From the NCBI GenBank assembly GCA_030746435.1, contig JASLMV010000009.1:39076-103075 (forward strand): a DNA stretch of 64,000 nt. Reading direction: 5' to 3'. Below are positions 19,499 to 28,709 of this stretch, in pieces. The notes under the pieces are model-generated. The model ran no database searches and was not told the origin of the DNA. It saw nothing but the letters and a program-made list of their open reading frames with translations. Made by a program: the position numbers and the translations under genes. The DNA comes from Gammaproteobacteria bacterium. GTDB taxonomy: Bacteria > Pseudomonadota > Gammaproteobacteria > Steroidobacterales > GCA-2729495. The first letter of the stretch is position 1. Each line of letters starts with the position of its first letter.

Positions 19499-21922
19499 TT
19501 AGCGGTTCGCATACCGGTTCAGATCGAAGATGCCCGCTTCCAGAGGTTTCTCCTTCGCGTACCGACTGTGAAACCAGTCCGCATATGTCCAGAATTCGGG
19601 GTTGGTCCGCCGCACGCCAAATCGACCAACGAAGGCGTGGTACTCATTTATGTTGCTGATACTGGCGGCATTCGCAACGAACTCTTCCAGCCGCGCCTCG
19701 GGTACAACAAAAAAGAAATTAGGGTAATTACCGGAAAGCCCGCGCATCAGGGTCAGTGTGTCGGATTTCATGTCCCGGTCTTCAGCGTCACCCTCTTCAA
19801 ATATGGAATACAGACTGTGGTAGCTCTTGTTACGAATCAGGGTATAGGCAAGGTCATCTTTACCTTCGAGCAGTACACGTATGAACACCACTTCCGGAAA
19901 CACTGTTAACTGCTCGCCGCGGATTTCCGTTAACTGCCGCAACACCGTATCGGTGCGCCGCTCCTGCTCCGTTTGCCCCGCGGAGGTACACGCGGGGTCG
20001 CTGCAACGGTTGAGATAATCGACCGGCCCGGCCATCGGTCCCAGCCGTGCTTCCAGGAGCCGGTAAAGCTCCCGTTGATAGTCGTCAGTCTGAAACTCGA
20101 CCGGGGAATCGATATTCAGCCACCCGATATCCTCTTCAAAGAAGTCCTCGCGCCCGGCACGCAGCCCTGCGTACCAACGGTCGCGGATTGTTTTTCGCTC
20201 CGTTGCAGGCAGGAGCGTCAGGAAATTGTCTTCGCCCTCCATGCGCAGGAAATCCATAAACAGGCGCGAATTGAGTTGGTGCCCTGCATTGCCGTATACG
20301 TCGAAGGCCGCCACCAGCAGATAATGTATACGCTCAAGCAACGGGTAGTTGATTATCCAGGCCGTTTCCGGGTACTCGCCCAGCAACCCGTATTCCACGG
20401 ATGCGCTGTCGAAATGCCTGAAAATGGTCAGCGCGGCGTTCGGGTTCGTGCCATCACCATCCCAGATAATCTGCAACGGATCCTCGCGGAATGTATCGAT
20501 GCGCTCCGCGATGTAACTGGTTTTCGCTGCCAGGTATGCCTTTTGCTTATCCCAGTACCGTGTGTATACCTCAAGCAGTCTTAGCGTATCGTTCGAACTC
20601 GGAATCTGCAGATAATCAGCGGTGCGGTTCAGAATGTACTCATGGTCTTCCGGAGAGACATCGCGAGGGTTAGTAAAGACAACCCAGAACCGGTCTTCGA
20701 TAGCGTTCAGCGCAACCTGCCCGCGGCAGACCGGGCCATGGATAAAGCCCTGTATAAAGAACCGTGCATCGTCCAGTAAAAATTCATAACGTGAGATTGG
20801 CGGAATGTCAGCAAAGTTCTTAAAGGGATTCGCGGTATCAGGATACTCGTAACCCGGCAGAGCCCCCACTTTGTAATCAGGCTCCAGGAAAAGTTCGTGG
20901 TAACGTTCCAGTTTGGCGTCCGACAAGGTATAGACAACGTGCGATTTCGCGACGATGGTCGATTCATAGCGGCGCAACCGGTACCAAAACTTTTTGACCC
21001 CCGGATCATCGAAGGGTCGTGCCGTCGCAATCTCACGAATCGGCTCACCGGGCGGTGTATATGAGCGAATAAGGCGATAGAACTCACGATCCGAAGTTCC
21101 GTCAAAGTGCAGGTGACCGAGAAAGAGGTGCTCATATATATAGCGACCCATCAGCCGCGTGCGGTTATCCGCACCGTTCAGGAAGGTTTCCCAGGCAACT
21201 ATCTGCCGGTCTGCCCCGGGCGAATTTTCGAGGGCTGTCGGGCCCTCTGCCCCCTCGGCCAGCCATTCGACCAGCGTCTGGTATTCCGCGTCGCTAAGGT
21301 TCGGCATTGCATAGGGCATGCCCCACAACGGCTTGTCCCGACGGAAGCGAGCCATGCCATCTTCCGTGGTGCAACTCTGTTCGCGATCGAGTGACAGCGT
21401 CATCGCATCCGGCAACAACCCCGTCCTTGGCTGCGGGTTCAGCTGCTTCAGCCTGAGCATCTGGTAAAGAACAGATTCGCGCAGCCGATCGGCCGGGTCG
21501 GTATCGCCATTCCCATGGTTTTCGCCGATCACGCTGTGGAAACCTTTTTCGTGCCACTCTTCGAGCGTCGTCGCATCTATATACAAACGAGTCGGCTCGA
21601 CGGCCCTGATGCGTGTACCGTCGTATACCTTCTCGGGGTTCGCACCGCGAATAAGACCTTCGTAGGAAGAAAGCTTCAACTGGCAGGGCGCGTCGTAACA
21701 ACCGTGGCAGACTACGCAGCGTCGCTCAAGGACGGGTTGCACATCTTCACGCCACGACATGCGCTGGTTCGGGTCCGTGGCCGCAACCACTGCCTCCCAG
21801 TCGACGTCGGGGCGGAGCTCTTCGGGGACCCCGGACGGACCCGAGCATGCGCCGACCAGCACCAGCATCAACGCCGTTGCCAGCGGGGTTCGACACAGCA
21901 ATTTGTCCGAAATCTGTCTCAC
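19499..21922 (-). CDS. cti: Fatty acid cis/trans isomerase, haem-binding lipoprotein-like
   Basis: Periplasmic c-type haem enzyme that converts cis-unsaturated acyl chains of membrane phospholipids to trans, a rapid response to solvents and heat. The 807 residues begin with a hydrophobic leader ending in LVGAC, a possible lipobox. The haem motif CVVCH follows at 69-73, within CVVCHGCYDAPCQLK, which is characteristic of Cti. The start is GTG 21922. It begins 15 bp after the YidC-paralogue stop on the same strand, so it may be the last gene of the AEP/envelope gene set. That position is odd, because cti is usually monocistronic. Confidence 0.93.
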   Translation of the reverse strand: MRQISDKLLCRTPLATALMLVLVGACSGPSGVPEELRPDVDWEAVVAATDPNQRMSWREDVQPVLERRCVVCHGCYDAPCQLKLSSYEGLIRGANPEKVYDGTRIRAVEPTRLYIDATTLEEWHEKGFHSVIGENHGNGDTDPADRLRESVLYQMLRLKQLNPQPRTGLLPDAMTLSLDREQSCTTEDGMARFRRDKPLWGMPYAMPNLSDAEYQTLVEWLAEGAEGPTALENSPGADRQIVAWETFLNGADNRTRLMGRYIYEHLFLGHLHFDGTSDREFYRLIRSYTPPGEPIREIATARPFDDPGVKKFWYRLRRYESTIVAKSHVVYTLSDAKLERYHELFLEPDYKVGALPGYEYPDTANPFKNFADIPPISRYEFLLDDARFFIQGFIHGPVCRGQVALNAIEDRFWVVFTNPRDVSPEDHEYILNRTADYLQIPSSNDTLRLLEVYTRYWDKQKAYLAAKTSYIAERIDTFREDPLQIIWDGDGTNPNAALTIFRHFDSASVEYGLLGEYPETAWIINYPLLERIHYLLVAAFDVYGNAGHQLNSRLFMDFLRMEGEDNFLTLLPATERKTIRDRWYAGLRAGREDFFEEDIGWLNIDSPVEFQTDDYQRELYRLLEARLGPMAGPVDYLNRCSDPACTSAGQTEQERRTDTVLRQLTEIRGEQLTVFPEVVFIRVLLEGKDDLAYTLIRNKSYHSLYSIFEEGDAEDRDMKSDTLTLMRGLSGNYPNFFFVVPEARLEEFVANAASISNINEYHAFVGRFGVRRTNPEFWTYADWFHSRYAKEKPLEAGIFDLNRYANR

Positions 21923-21937
21923 CGCAGCTCTTTTGTT

Positions 21938-23395
21938 TTAAGCCGCCCGTTTTATCCGGTCCGGCAATTGCATCTTGAGCAAATGAAAAAAATTGGATGC
22001 TGTCCAGTAAAGTACCATGCCCGCCGGGAAAGTATAAAAAAGCAGTAAGAATGCCGCGGACATCAGGTACAGGCGTCTGCGCTGCTCGTGCAACAAGCCG
22101 GGGGACAACGACACATCAGACTGCAGCGATGCCGCCAGCACACTGAGCGCGGTCATCAGGAAGGGCAGCAGGTTCAGCGTGTCACCGAAAAACGGGATGG
22201 TGAACGGCAGCTGCAACAAGGCATCCGGACGGGACAGGTCGTCGATCCAGAGAAATGCAGCCCCGCTCAACGCGAAATTCTCGGCCAGCATGTCGAATGC
22301 AGCAATAAAGACCGGAATCTGGATCAGGAAACCGGCGGCACTTTTCAGGGTGTACCAGGGACTGACGTCGTGGCGCTTGTACAATTCGAGTGTCAGTTTG
22401 TGCGCTTCCTCACCCTTGTGGTGGCACTTTATTTCATCAAGCCCGGGCCTGAGCCGCGTCTGGGTACGGTTTACCTCCTGCTGCCACCGGTCCGCAATCA
22501 TGGTCAGCGGCGATATCAATATCTTCACCGCTAGCGACAACAGGATGATCGAGATGCCGTAATTGCCTGCCAGGCCATAAATCAGGTCGAGCAGGAAAAG
22601 CATCCCGAAACACAGCAACCGAAAGAAATCAGCGAGCGCACCAAACAGCAGTTCATCCAGCGGCGGATTTGCTGCGAGCAGATCACGATCAACAGGGCCC
22701 GCATAAAAAACTATGTGCGTTGATTCGCTTTCCGGGAGACTGTCGAAAATCATAACCGGCCGGTCCGGTTCCTGCAGCCCCGGGCTTGCCGGCAGCGGGG
22801 AATTCTGCGGCTGCGCAAGCAGGGCCCAGTATCGGCTGCGCACACCGGTCCAGTTACTTCCGTTAGCCTGAACCGCCACTTCGTCGCCAAATACTTCCTG
22901 CCCCTGCTCGCTGACCTGCACTGCTTTTACGCGGCTGTATAGTTGTCCGAAACCGGGTAACTGATACGGCACAAACGAAGCACCTGTTGCAAACTGCACT
23001 ATTGCCCCGGCAGATATTTCCAGCGTGACGAACGGACTGTCACGCGATATGTGGTAGGTGTAACTTTCGGCCCCCGTTGCAAACTTTACGGTGACAGCAT
23101 CATCACCCTCCTCGACTGCAGCGTCGAATACCCCTCCGGATCCCGACGGGGTCGTAATGCGCAGGTAGCCATCGCCCTTTGCAAACAAGGTTGTGCGCCG
23201 TGCGTTGCTATCACTACAGTCGGATTCACAAATAACCCAACGCTCCGGCGTTCCTGAGTGCTCGTTAAAAGAGATTTCCGAATGCCCCGCGGTAACTGCC
23301 AGCTCACTGGCATCCGCAATCGGGGGCAACGCGCAGATCAAAATAGTTACAACTGCTGCTGCAACATAGCTGGCTCTGTATATACGCCGGTTCAT
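21938..23395 (-). CDS. YidC/Oxa1-family insertase paralogue in the AEP gene set
   Basis: A 485-residue inner-membrane protein: signal/TM 1 at about 10-29, a beta-rich periplasmic domain to about 250, then the five-helix Oxa1 core. Core motifs include 'YGISIILLSLAVKILISPLT', the cytoplasmic hairpin with 'LYKRHDVSPW', and 'FLIQIPVFIAAFDML'. In housekeeping YidC the first groove motif is T-R-x-x-x-x-P-L with a functional Arg; here that position is Lys (VKILISPL), and the NPLGG motif is SPWYT. It is shorter than E. coli YidC (548) and is not beside rnpA/rpmH, so it is a specialised paralogue. Its ATG overlaps the stop of the YejM-like gene by 4 nt. A role in inserting or folding proteins of the phosphonate-transfer machinery is inference. 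Confidence 0.85.
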   Translation of the reverse strand: MNRRIYRASYVAAAVVTILICALPPIADASELAVTAGHSEISFNEHSGTPERWVICESDCSDSNARRTTLFAKGDGYLRITTPSGSGGVFDAAVEEGDDAVTVKFATGAESYTYHISRDSPFVTLEISAGAIVQFATGASFVPYQLPGFGQLYSRVKAVQVSEQGQEVFGDEVAVQANGSNWTGVRSRYWALLAQPQNSPLPASPGLQEPDRPVMIFDSLPESESTHIVFYAGPVDRDLLAANPPLDELLFGALADFFRLLCFGMLFLLDLIYGLAGNYGISIILLSLAVKILISPLTMIADRWQQEVNRTQTRLRPGLDEIKCHHKGEEAHKLTLELYKRHDVSPWYTLKSAAGFLIQIPVFIAAFDMLAENFALSGAAFLWIDDLSRPDALLQLPFTIPFFGDTLNLLPFLMTALSVLAASLQSDVSLSPGLLHEQRRRLYLMSAAFLLLFYTFPAGMVLYWTASNFFHLLKMQLPDRIKRAA

Positions 23396-25206
23396 CGATA
23401 AAAGCGACGCATTTCCAGCATAACGTCCTGCATAAGCAATGGGTCGAGCTCGAGTTCAGGATCGGGACGGTATTCCGCATTAAGCAACTCGATGAACCCG
23501 CCCGGATAGGTAATGACCAGTTTGTCCGGCTCGACTATCGCGTGTGAACTGTAACTGCCCGCCATGATCCAGTCCCACGACTGCCCGCTGAACAGATCGA
23601 TGCCGCTGCTGTAATCGTCAGCCGGGTTGCTGCAGTCGAACACGTTACGCAGCAATGTAGCCGGCAGGTCCTGGTGGGCACTTCGGTGACTGTGCAGGTT
23701 CGGCGCCCGGCCCGGCCAGTCCATCAATAACACGGACTTTAACTGGTAAGGCCCGTAGTTACTCGCGTGGCCGATGTTACCGACACCCAGTTCGTCGAAC
23801 TCGAACCCGTGATCACTGGCAATAATGACTATTGTTTCGCGCCGGGTTGCATCCTGGTCAACCGCCTGCAACACGATATCAAGTTCGCGGTCGACCGCCG
23901 AGATGCCCTGCATATACTGCTCGTAACGCCGGGCCAGCTCACCCCGGGCAAGGACTTCAGGGCTGATGTCCGGCACGAAATTATCGGGATCGTAGAACAT
24001 GAAACTGAAATAGGGTTTCTCCGGGTCTTTCCTCCCCTTAAACCACTCCAGCCACATTGCCGTGATTTCAACATTCTTGTCGCCCCCGTCATTGCGCCCA
24101 AAGGACGGCGGCACCTGCAGTGATTGCACGTCGAAATCGGCAAAAACAGTTCTGTCTATCTGCGCTGGACTGCTGAAACCGATCGAACTTATCGCCGATA
24201 TCTCGTAGCCATAGTCAACGATAGTATCCATCAGCACCGGCGGCAGTTGATTGTCGTAAAACGACTGCCAGTACGTGCTCGGAATCCCGTAGAACATGGA
24301 AAAGAAACCCATGCGCGAGGAGTTCCCCCCGCTGTAGTGGTTTCTGAATTCCTGCCCCTCCCGTGCAAAACGATGCATGTTCGGCATATGTTCCGGAGAA
24401 ATTTTGTCCGGACGGAGCGCATCGACGACAAGCATCAGGATGTTCGGCGTCCGGTGGGGGTCAGCGGAACAACTCAACGGGTTCAGAGGGTAACGGAGTT
24501 GTCCCCGGTCCGGTGCAACCGCGCGGCGCAGCAGCCGCCGCTGTTCGACTTCGGCCGGATCTACCCACCCCAGCGCCGCCAGCCGCCGCTTCGCCTTCAT
24601 GGGGAAATAGAAAGGCAGGTAACGCGTAAACCCGGTTACCGGGCTGAAGGCAGTTGCATCTGACCAGATATGTATACCCTGCCCTCCGCACCATACCAGG
24701 ATGAGCATACCTGCCAGAGGAATACCAAAAAGACTGCGCCGGGCCTGAACACGCTTCAGGATAATCCGCGCCAGTAGCAACTGGAACCCCGTTAACGTGA
24801 CAAAAATGATGCCGGTTAATACCCACGTTGTGGCATCCAGGATTTGTGTTATTAATGCGCTAAGGTGAAAGCTGTACTGTGCAAAAATATTTGCATCCAG
24901 TACGACAAGACTCACACCAAACGCCGCCAGCACCGCGCCCAGGGTCGTTACAAATGCCGGACGCGGCACCAGTAACGCAACCGGCGCGAGGAGGAACATC
25001 ATGGGCAGATATCCGAGCAATACGAACTGGCCGACAAAGGCCAGGCAAACGTATGTCAGTGCAACAGGGCCATCCGGCCAGCCGAATGCCGACAGGTAGC
25101 GAACGCCCACGAGCGCATAGAGCAACGCATTTGCCAGGCCGAACCAGCCAATCCAGCGGATCAGCGTACCTCGTCCTGTGTTTACCGCAGGTTCGGGTTC
25201 ACCCAT
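23392..25206 (-). CDS. YejM/PbgA-like membrane protein (DUF3413 plus sulfatase domain)
   Basis: Inner-membrane protein with about five N-terminal helices of the DUF3413 type (residues about 1-190, 'WFGLANALLYALVGVRYL') and a periplasmic sulfatase/phosphoethanolamine-transferase-fold domain from about 260. The 'HIWSDATAFSPVT' and 'PFYFPMKAKRRL' stretches line up with YejM. Unlike E. coli YejM, whose metal site is degraded, this copy keeps VVDALRPD, a Ser in GGNSSRMGFFSMFYG at the nucleophile position, 'ASDHGFEF' and a later His, so it could be catalytic. ATG 25206 overlaps the TagF-like stop by 8 nt, giving 604 residues. It may move or remodel AEP-bearing head groups, or regulate envelope synthesis as YejM does; both are inference. 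Confidence 0.85.
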   Translation of the reverse strand: MGEPEPAVNTGRGTLIRWIGWFGLANALLYALVGVRYLSAFGWPDGPVALTYVCLAFVGQFVLLGYLPMMFLLAPVALLVPRPAFVTTLGAVLAAFGVSLVVLDANIFAQYSFHLSALITQILDATTWVLTGIIFVTLTGFQLLLARIILKRVQARRSLFGIPLAGMLILVWCGGQGIHIWSDATAFSPVTGFTRYLPFYFPMKAKRRLAALGWVDPAEVEQRRLLRRAVAPDRGQLRYPLNPLSCSADPHRTPNILMLVVDALRPDKISPEHMPNMHRFAREGQEFRNHYSGGNSSRMGFFSMFYGIPSTYWQSFYDNQLPPVLMDTIVDYGYEISAISSIGFSSPAQIDRTVFADFDVQSLQVPPSFGRNDGGDKNVEITAMWLEWFKGRKDPEKPYFSFMFYDPDNFVPDISPEVLARGELARRYEQYMQGISAVDRELDIVLQAVDQDATRRETIVIIASDHGFEFDELGVGNIGHASNYGPYQLKSVLLMDWPGRAPNLHSHRSAHQDLPATLLRNVFDCSNPADDYSSGIDLFSGQSWDWIMAGSYSSHAIVEPDKLVITYPGGFIELLNAEYRPDPELELDPLLMQDVMLEMRRFYR

Positions 25207-26365
25207 CGCCTGTTGCCCCCGCTTGCGCGTCGCTCTGTGCGGCAAGTTCGGCTATCGCCCGCGCGCCCTCGGCCGCGCTGTTGCCCGGGTTAAAGACCCA
25301 TTCGTCCTGCAGAGACTCGATGTTCCGGGTCAAACCCTCAGGTTTTTCAAGCAGCTCATGTATACGCGCAGGAACATCTGCAAGCTCACCGGGCGACACA
25401 ACAGCCCCGATCTTGTCGCGCACATAGGACTCAAAGGGCTCCAGGCCCAGTTCCTGCCACCACTCGTTACGCGCTTTGGGAGGTACGTCTATAAATAAAA
25501 CAGGTTTCTCCAGCCCGAGCCCGTATTCGATACCTGCACCCGACCAGTCTGTGATCATGATATGCGAGTCAAGCAGTGAATCGGCCTCGGCCATGTCTTC
25601 AACCAGGATAAACCGCGGATGGTCTCCGAATTTATCGACTATAGACTTGAGTACCCCGGGGGTTGCATTACGAGTCTGGTAATGAGGCCTTACGGTCAGG
25701 TGGAAGCCTGCCGTGAGCAGCACCCGGATCAACTCGGGTCCGCACAGGTTAAGGATCGTTTGTTCGCCCCAGGACGGCGCAAGCAGGACACGAATATCTT
25801 CATCGCTTGCCCATGCCGGTGGCGGGCGGCGGGATGCACTCAATTCCTCGAGGCGATGATAGCCGTGTGCAAAGAGCTGCTTCTCCGGAAGACCTAACAA
25901 TTCTTCCCGTTTACGAATTTCACGCATATGGTGCGGCCCCGCACAGAGGATCGCATCGTAGCTGTCATAGGAATCTTCGTGGTCTGCCCGGTGCACACTT
26001 ACCAATGTATGAAACATATAGACATAGCTTACGGGATAGACCGAACGTTTGAGCTGCAGCTTGTTGAAGTCCACCATGGTCATAACCATGACACCTGCCT
26101 GCAGCCACTGGAAACAAATTGTCCTGGTGAGTCCGCTGCCTATGCAGAAACCACTGACCTGGTCATCATCCCGATTGACGCCAGGATCGTCGGGGTCGGA
26201 CCCGAGGTAACAGATCGACTCACCCAATACATCGGATAAATAATCGATAACAGGTTCGAAGTGATGCCAGTCCTGCACACTTTCGCTATAGAACACGATC
26301 CGCTTACGTTCGCGCGGGAGTGCTTTGAACGCCCGGTAATCACGCCAGTTTTTCAGCGCCTGCAT
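25199..26365 (-). CDS. CDP-glycerol glycerophosphotransferase-like (TagF/TagB family)
   Basis: A 388-residue GT-B-fold protein of the teichoic-acid-polymerase family, acting at the cytoplasmic membrane face. Recognisable motifs are 'AHGYHRLEE', 'LLAPSWGEQTIL', RPHYQTRN and 'MITDWSGAGIEYGLGLEKPV', the last matching the CMP-substrate motif of TagF ('vTDYSS...Dya.l.rPi'). These enzymes transfer a phospho-alcohol from a CDP-activated donor. Next to a CMP-AEP synthesis module, the likely donor is CMP-AEP and the reaction transfer of an AEP phosphonate ester to a glycan or lipid; this is inference. ATG 26365 (after GTG 26368) is the probable start. A 183-bp AT-rich spacer separates it from the next upstream gene, so it may have its own promoter. 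Confidence 0.82.
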   Translation of the reverse strand: MQALKNWRDYRAFKALPRERKRIVFYSESVQDWHHFEPVIDYLSDVLGESICYLGSDPDDPGVNRDDDQVSGFCIGSGLTRTICFQWLQAGVMVMTMVDFNKLQLKRSVYPVSYVYMFHTLVSVHRADHEDSYDSYDAILCAGPHHMREIRKREELLGLPEKQLFAHGYHRLEELSASRRPPPAWASDEDIRVLLAPSWGEQTILNLCGPELIRVLLTAGFHLTVRPHYQTRNATPGVLKSIVDKFGDHPRFILVEDMAEADSLLDSHIMITDWSGAGIEYGLGLEKPVLFIDVPPKARNEWWQELGLEPFESYVRDKIGAVVSPGELADVPARIHELLEKPEGLTRNIESLQDEWVFNPGNSAAEGARAIAELAAQSDAQAGATGDG

Positions 26366-26551
26366 CACTCGATAACCTTTGACCCAAATAGCGAGCTGCC
26401 GGACAAATTTGCTCGTGCGACCGTGTTGCAGAATGGATTTAACTTATTGTTTTTATTGAATATATACCTTCAACGGTATAACGCCGGCGGTTGTTAATCA
26501 CAACACACCCGTCCCGCATGTTCGGCCGCAACCCGTTCTTAGCACACGTAA

Positions 26552-26788
26552 CTATTGCGATTCGGACTCGGTATCTTCCGGGTCCGGTTCTTCTCCTTCA
26601 GCATGCTTGAAGAAATTCCTGAGCTTGTACCAGTAAGTCTTTAGCGCGAGCCCAACCGTCGCAACCAAACCAACGATAGCAGATACAACCATGCTACCCG
26701 TGCCCGGGTCGAGATAAGCATAAGCAGGTAACGCGAAGCCGTAAAAGGCAACGGCAACAATACCCGCTTGTAAAACAGTTAATCTCAC
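26552..26788 (-). CDS. Small membrane protein with AYLDPGTGS motif
   Basis: A 78-residue protein with a hydrophobic leader ('VAVAFYGFALPAYA'), the motif YAYLDPGTGSMVVSAI, a second membrane helix and a basic stretch 'KTYWYKLRNFFK' before an acidic tail. Proteins with the same Y-LDPGTGS plus helix plus W/F-rich layout occur in surface-polymer clusters of many bacteria, without known function. The frame is open to 26923, but the GTG at 26788 gives a sensible signal peptide and avoids overlap with the cytidylyltransferase gene. It lies 94 bp after that gene on the same strand. Confidence 0.68.
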   Translation of the reverse strand: MRLTVLQAGIVAVAFYGFALPAYAYLDPGTGSMVVSAIVGLVATVGLALKTYWYKLRNFFKHAEGEEPDPEDTESESQ

Positions 26789-26882
26789 TTCAATGGCCCG
26801 GACAAATGCTTTATTACGGTACCGTAGTTTTCCATTATTGCCCGGATGTGGCAATCGCAATCCCCTGCAGCCGGGAAATGCG

Positions 26883-27608
26883 TTACCCGAGCCGTAAGCG
26901 TGGCGCCACCTGCTCGCGGGCACGTTTCAAGTGATCCGGATTATCGATTTCGGCCCAGATCAGGTCAGAAACCACTGGGCATGCGACCTCCCAGCTTGCC
27001 GCAGCAGAGACCAGACCATCGGTTTCGTAGTCGAGTTGTAATGACGATTCAAATGCCTCGGCTGCCATGTGCTTCATTAGCGCAAACAGCCCCCTGGAGA
27101 TTTTGGATATTCCTACCAGTTCGCCGTCGACCGTACCGAGTTTCGCGCGATCTTTGGACATGTTGACGAGCAAACCTGTCGGCGCTTCGACAAAAACTTC
27201 GTCCCCCGCCCCTGTCGGACCGGACAGCAGTACCGCATCGGAACTCTCGTGCCCGATGAGCACATCGAGCGCGCGGGATTCGTAAATAAGGTCTGACTCA
27301 AGCAACAGAAAGCCCTCATCGACAAGATCGCGCGCGCAATACAGTGAGTACAGGCTGCCAGACTCCTTGTACCGGGGGTTGTGAACCGTTTTGATCAGCC
27401 CGTCATTGCGCACCGCCAGTTGTTCGTATTGCTCAGCACCAAAACCTGTCACGATGATGATGTCGCGCATACCGGCCTGCTCCAGCCGCAACACCGAGTC
27501 CTCGATGATGGGCCGCCCATTGAGCTCTATAAACCCCTTCGGCGTATCCGGATGCGCGTCGCCCAGCCGCGTGCCCATGCCGGCAGCAAGTATGACCGCC
27601 GTTTTCAC
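26883..27608 (-). CDS. pntC: Phosphonate cytidylyltransferase (PntC-like), CMP-AEP synthesis
   Basis: A 241-residue nucleotidyltransferase of the LicC/phosphocholine cytidylyltransferase type. The signature LAAGMGTRLG at 7-16 with Lys24 (TPKGF) and a metal Asp in 'LLLESDLIYESRAL' are present. 'YKESGSLYSLYCARD' matches the choline/AEP branch. Families of this type next to PEP mutase genes form CMP-2-aminoethylphosphonate from AEP and CTP. The start is GTG, directly abutting the AEP transaminase stop with no gap, so the two are translationally linked. The alternative substrate phosphocholine or phosphoethanolamine is less likely given the complete AEP pathway beside it. Confidence 0.85.
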   Translation of the reverse strand: MKTAVILAAGMGTRLGDAHPDTPKGFIELNGRPIIEDSVLRLEQAGMRDIIIVTGFGAEQYEQLAVRNDGLIKTVHNPRYKESGSLYSLYCARDLVDEGFLLLESDLIYESRALDVLIGHESSDAVLLSGPTGAGDEVFVEAPTGLLVNMSKDRAKLGTVDGELVGISKISRGLFALMKHMAAEAFESSLQLDYETDGLVSAAASWEVACPVVSDLIWAEIDNPDHLKRAREQVAPRLRLG

Positions 27609-28709
27609 TCAGCCACCATCGAAACAGTCCCCAAATGCCTGTTTAAGCCGGTCCAGATCAGCATTCGTGATATCGCCCATGTGCGCAACCCGAAAAATCC
27701 GTGTTTTCTGTTCGCCCTGTCCCGCGTAAATAACGAAACCGTGCCCCTTGAGCCGGTCGTGGACCGATTCGTAACTGCACCCATCGGGCAGCAACCACGA
27801 CCAGAGCGCGCAGGAATACTCTTCCGGCTTCAGGAGGGTTGTTAAACCCAGACTTTGCAGGGTCGTCGCAATTTCACCCGCCCGGCGACGATACATACTG
27901 CGGCGTTGCTCCCACCCACCTTCATCCTCAAGTTCCTCGAGCGCCTCGCGTAAGGCGAACGCCGCCTGCACCGACTGCGTGAACGGGGAATAGCCACTGC
28001 CGTGCTGGCCCCGGTGATAGGCAGATAAATCCAGGTAAACGCTGCCCGCTTCCACGAGACCCGACGCCCAAAGCGACTTGCGGGCCAGCACGAAGGAAAT
28101 ACCGGGCACCCCATGCAGGCACTTGCCCGCGGTTGCCGCTATCGCTGCGACGTTCCAGCCCTCCACGTCGATTGCCTCGGCACCGAAACTGCTCACACAA
28201 TCCAGCAACAGCGTTAGCTTCCTTTCCTTACAGAGTTCACCAAGCGGCCCTAAATCATTCAACCGACCGGTGGTTGTCTCATGATGGACGGCAATGACAT
28301 GACTGATATCCGCATGCTGATCAAGCTCTGCAGCAACCGCCGGCATATTGATGGGCTGATCCCAACCCGCCTCGCATATATAAACCGGCTTGCCTTGCAC
28401 TTCGAGCATCCCGGCTATGCGTTCGCCGTACACACCGTTCGCGACGACCAGGGTCGCCGCATCCCGGGGCGCAAAACTCGCCACCATCGCCTCGACCGCG
28501 CTGGTGCCCGAGCCGGTCAGGATAACCGACTCGAAGTCAGTTGCCGTCTCCCGGTAAACGCTAACAAGCCGACTGTTAATTTCGCGGGTGAGCTCCGCAA
28601 ATTCCGGTTCGCGGTGACACCAGTCATCCCGGCCAAGCACCTGCCTGACCCGCTCACTCAGTGTCACCGGTCCCGGGTTCAGCAAGACGCTCCTGGTTTC
28701 GTCAGCCAT
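27609..28709 (-). CDS. aepZ: 2-Aminoethylphosphonate transaminase, probably biosynthetic
   Basis: Fold-type I PLP aminotransferase of the PhnW family, interconverting phosphonoacetaldehyde and AEP. In the 366 residues 'LLNPGPVTLSERVRQVL', 'LTGSGTSAVEAMVAS', 'LLDCVSSFGAEAID' (cofactor Asp170) and 'AGKCLHGVPG' (PLP Lys196) are clear. PhnW usually works in AEP breakdown with phosphonatase, but no phosphonatase (phnX) is present and the gene sits after pepM and phosphonopyruvate decarboxylase, so it should run towards AEP. ATG 28709 overlaps the stop of the preceding gene by 8 nt; it is preferred over an upstream TTG-type extension. Confidence 0.92.
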   Translation of the reverse strand: MADETRSVLLNPGPVTLSERVRQVLGRDDWCHREPEFAELTREINSRLVSVYRETATDFESVILTGSGTSAVEAMVASFAPRDAATLVVANGVYGERIAGMLEVQGKPVYICEAGWDQPINMPAVAAELDQHADISHVIAVHHETTTGRLNDLGPLGELCKERKLTLLLDCVSSFGAEAIDVEGWNVAAIAATAGKCLHGVPGISFVLARKSLWASGLVEAGSVYLDLSAYHRGQHGSGYSPFTQSVQAAFALREALEELEDEGGWEQRRSMYRRRAGEIATTLQSLGLTTLLKPEEYSCALWSWLLPDGCSYESVHDRLKGHGFVIYAGQGEQKTRIFRVAHMGDITNADLDRLKQAFGDCFDGG

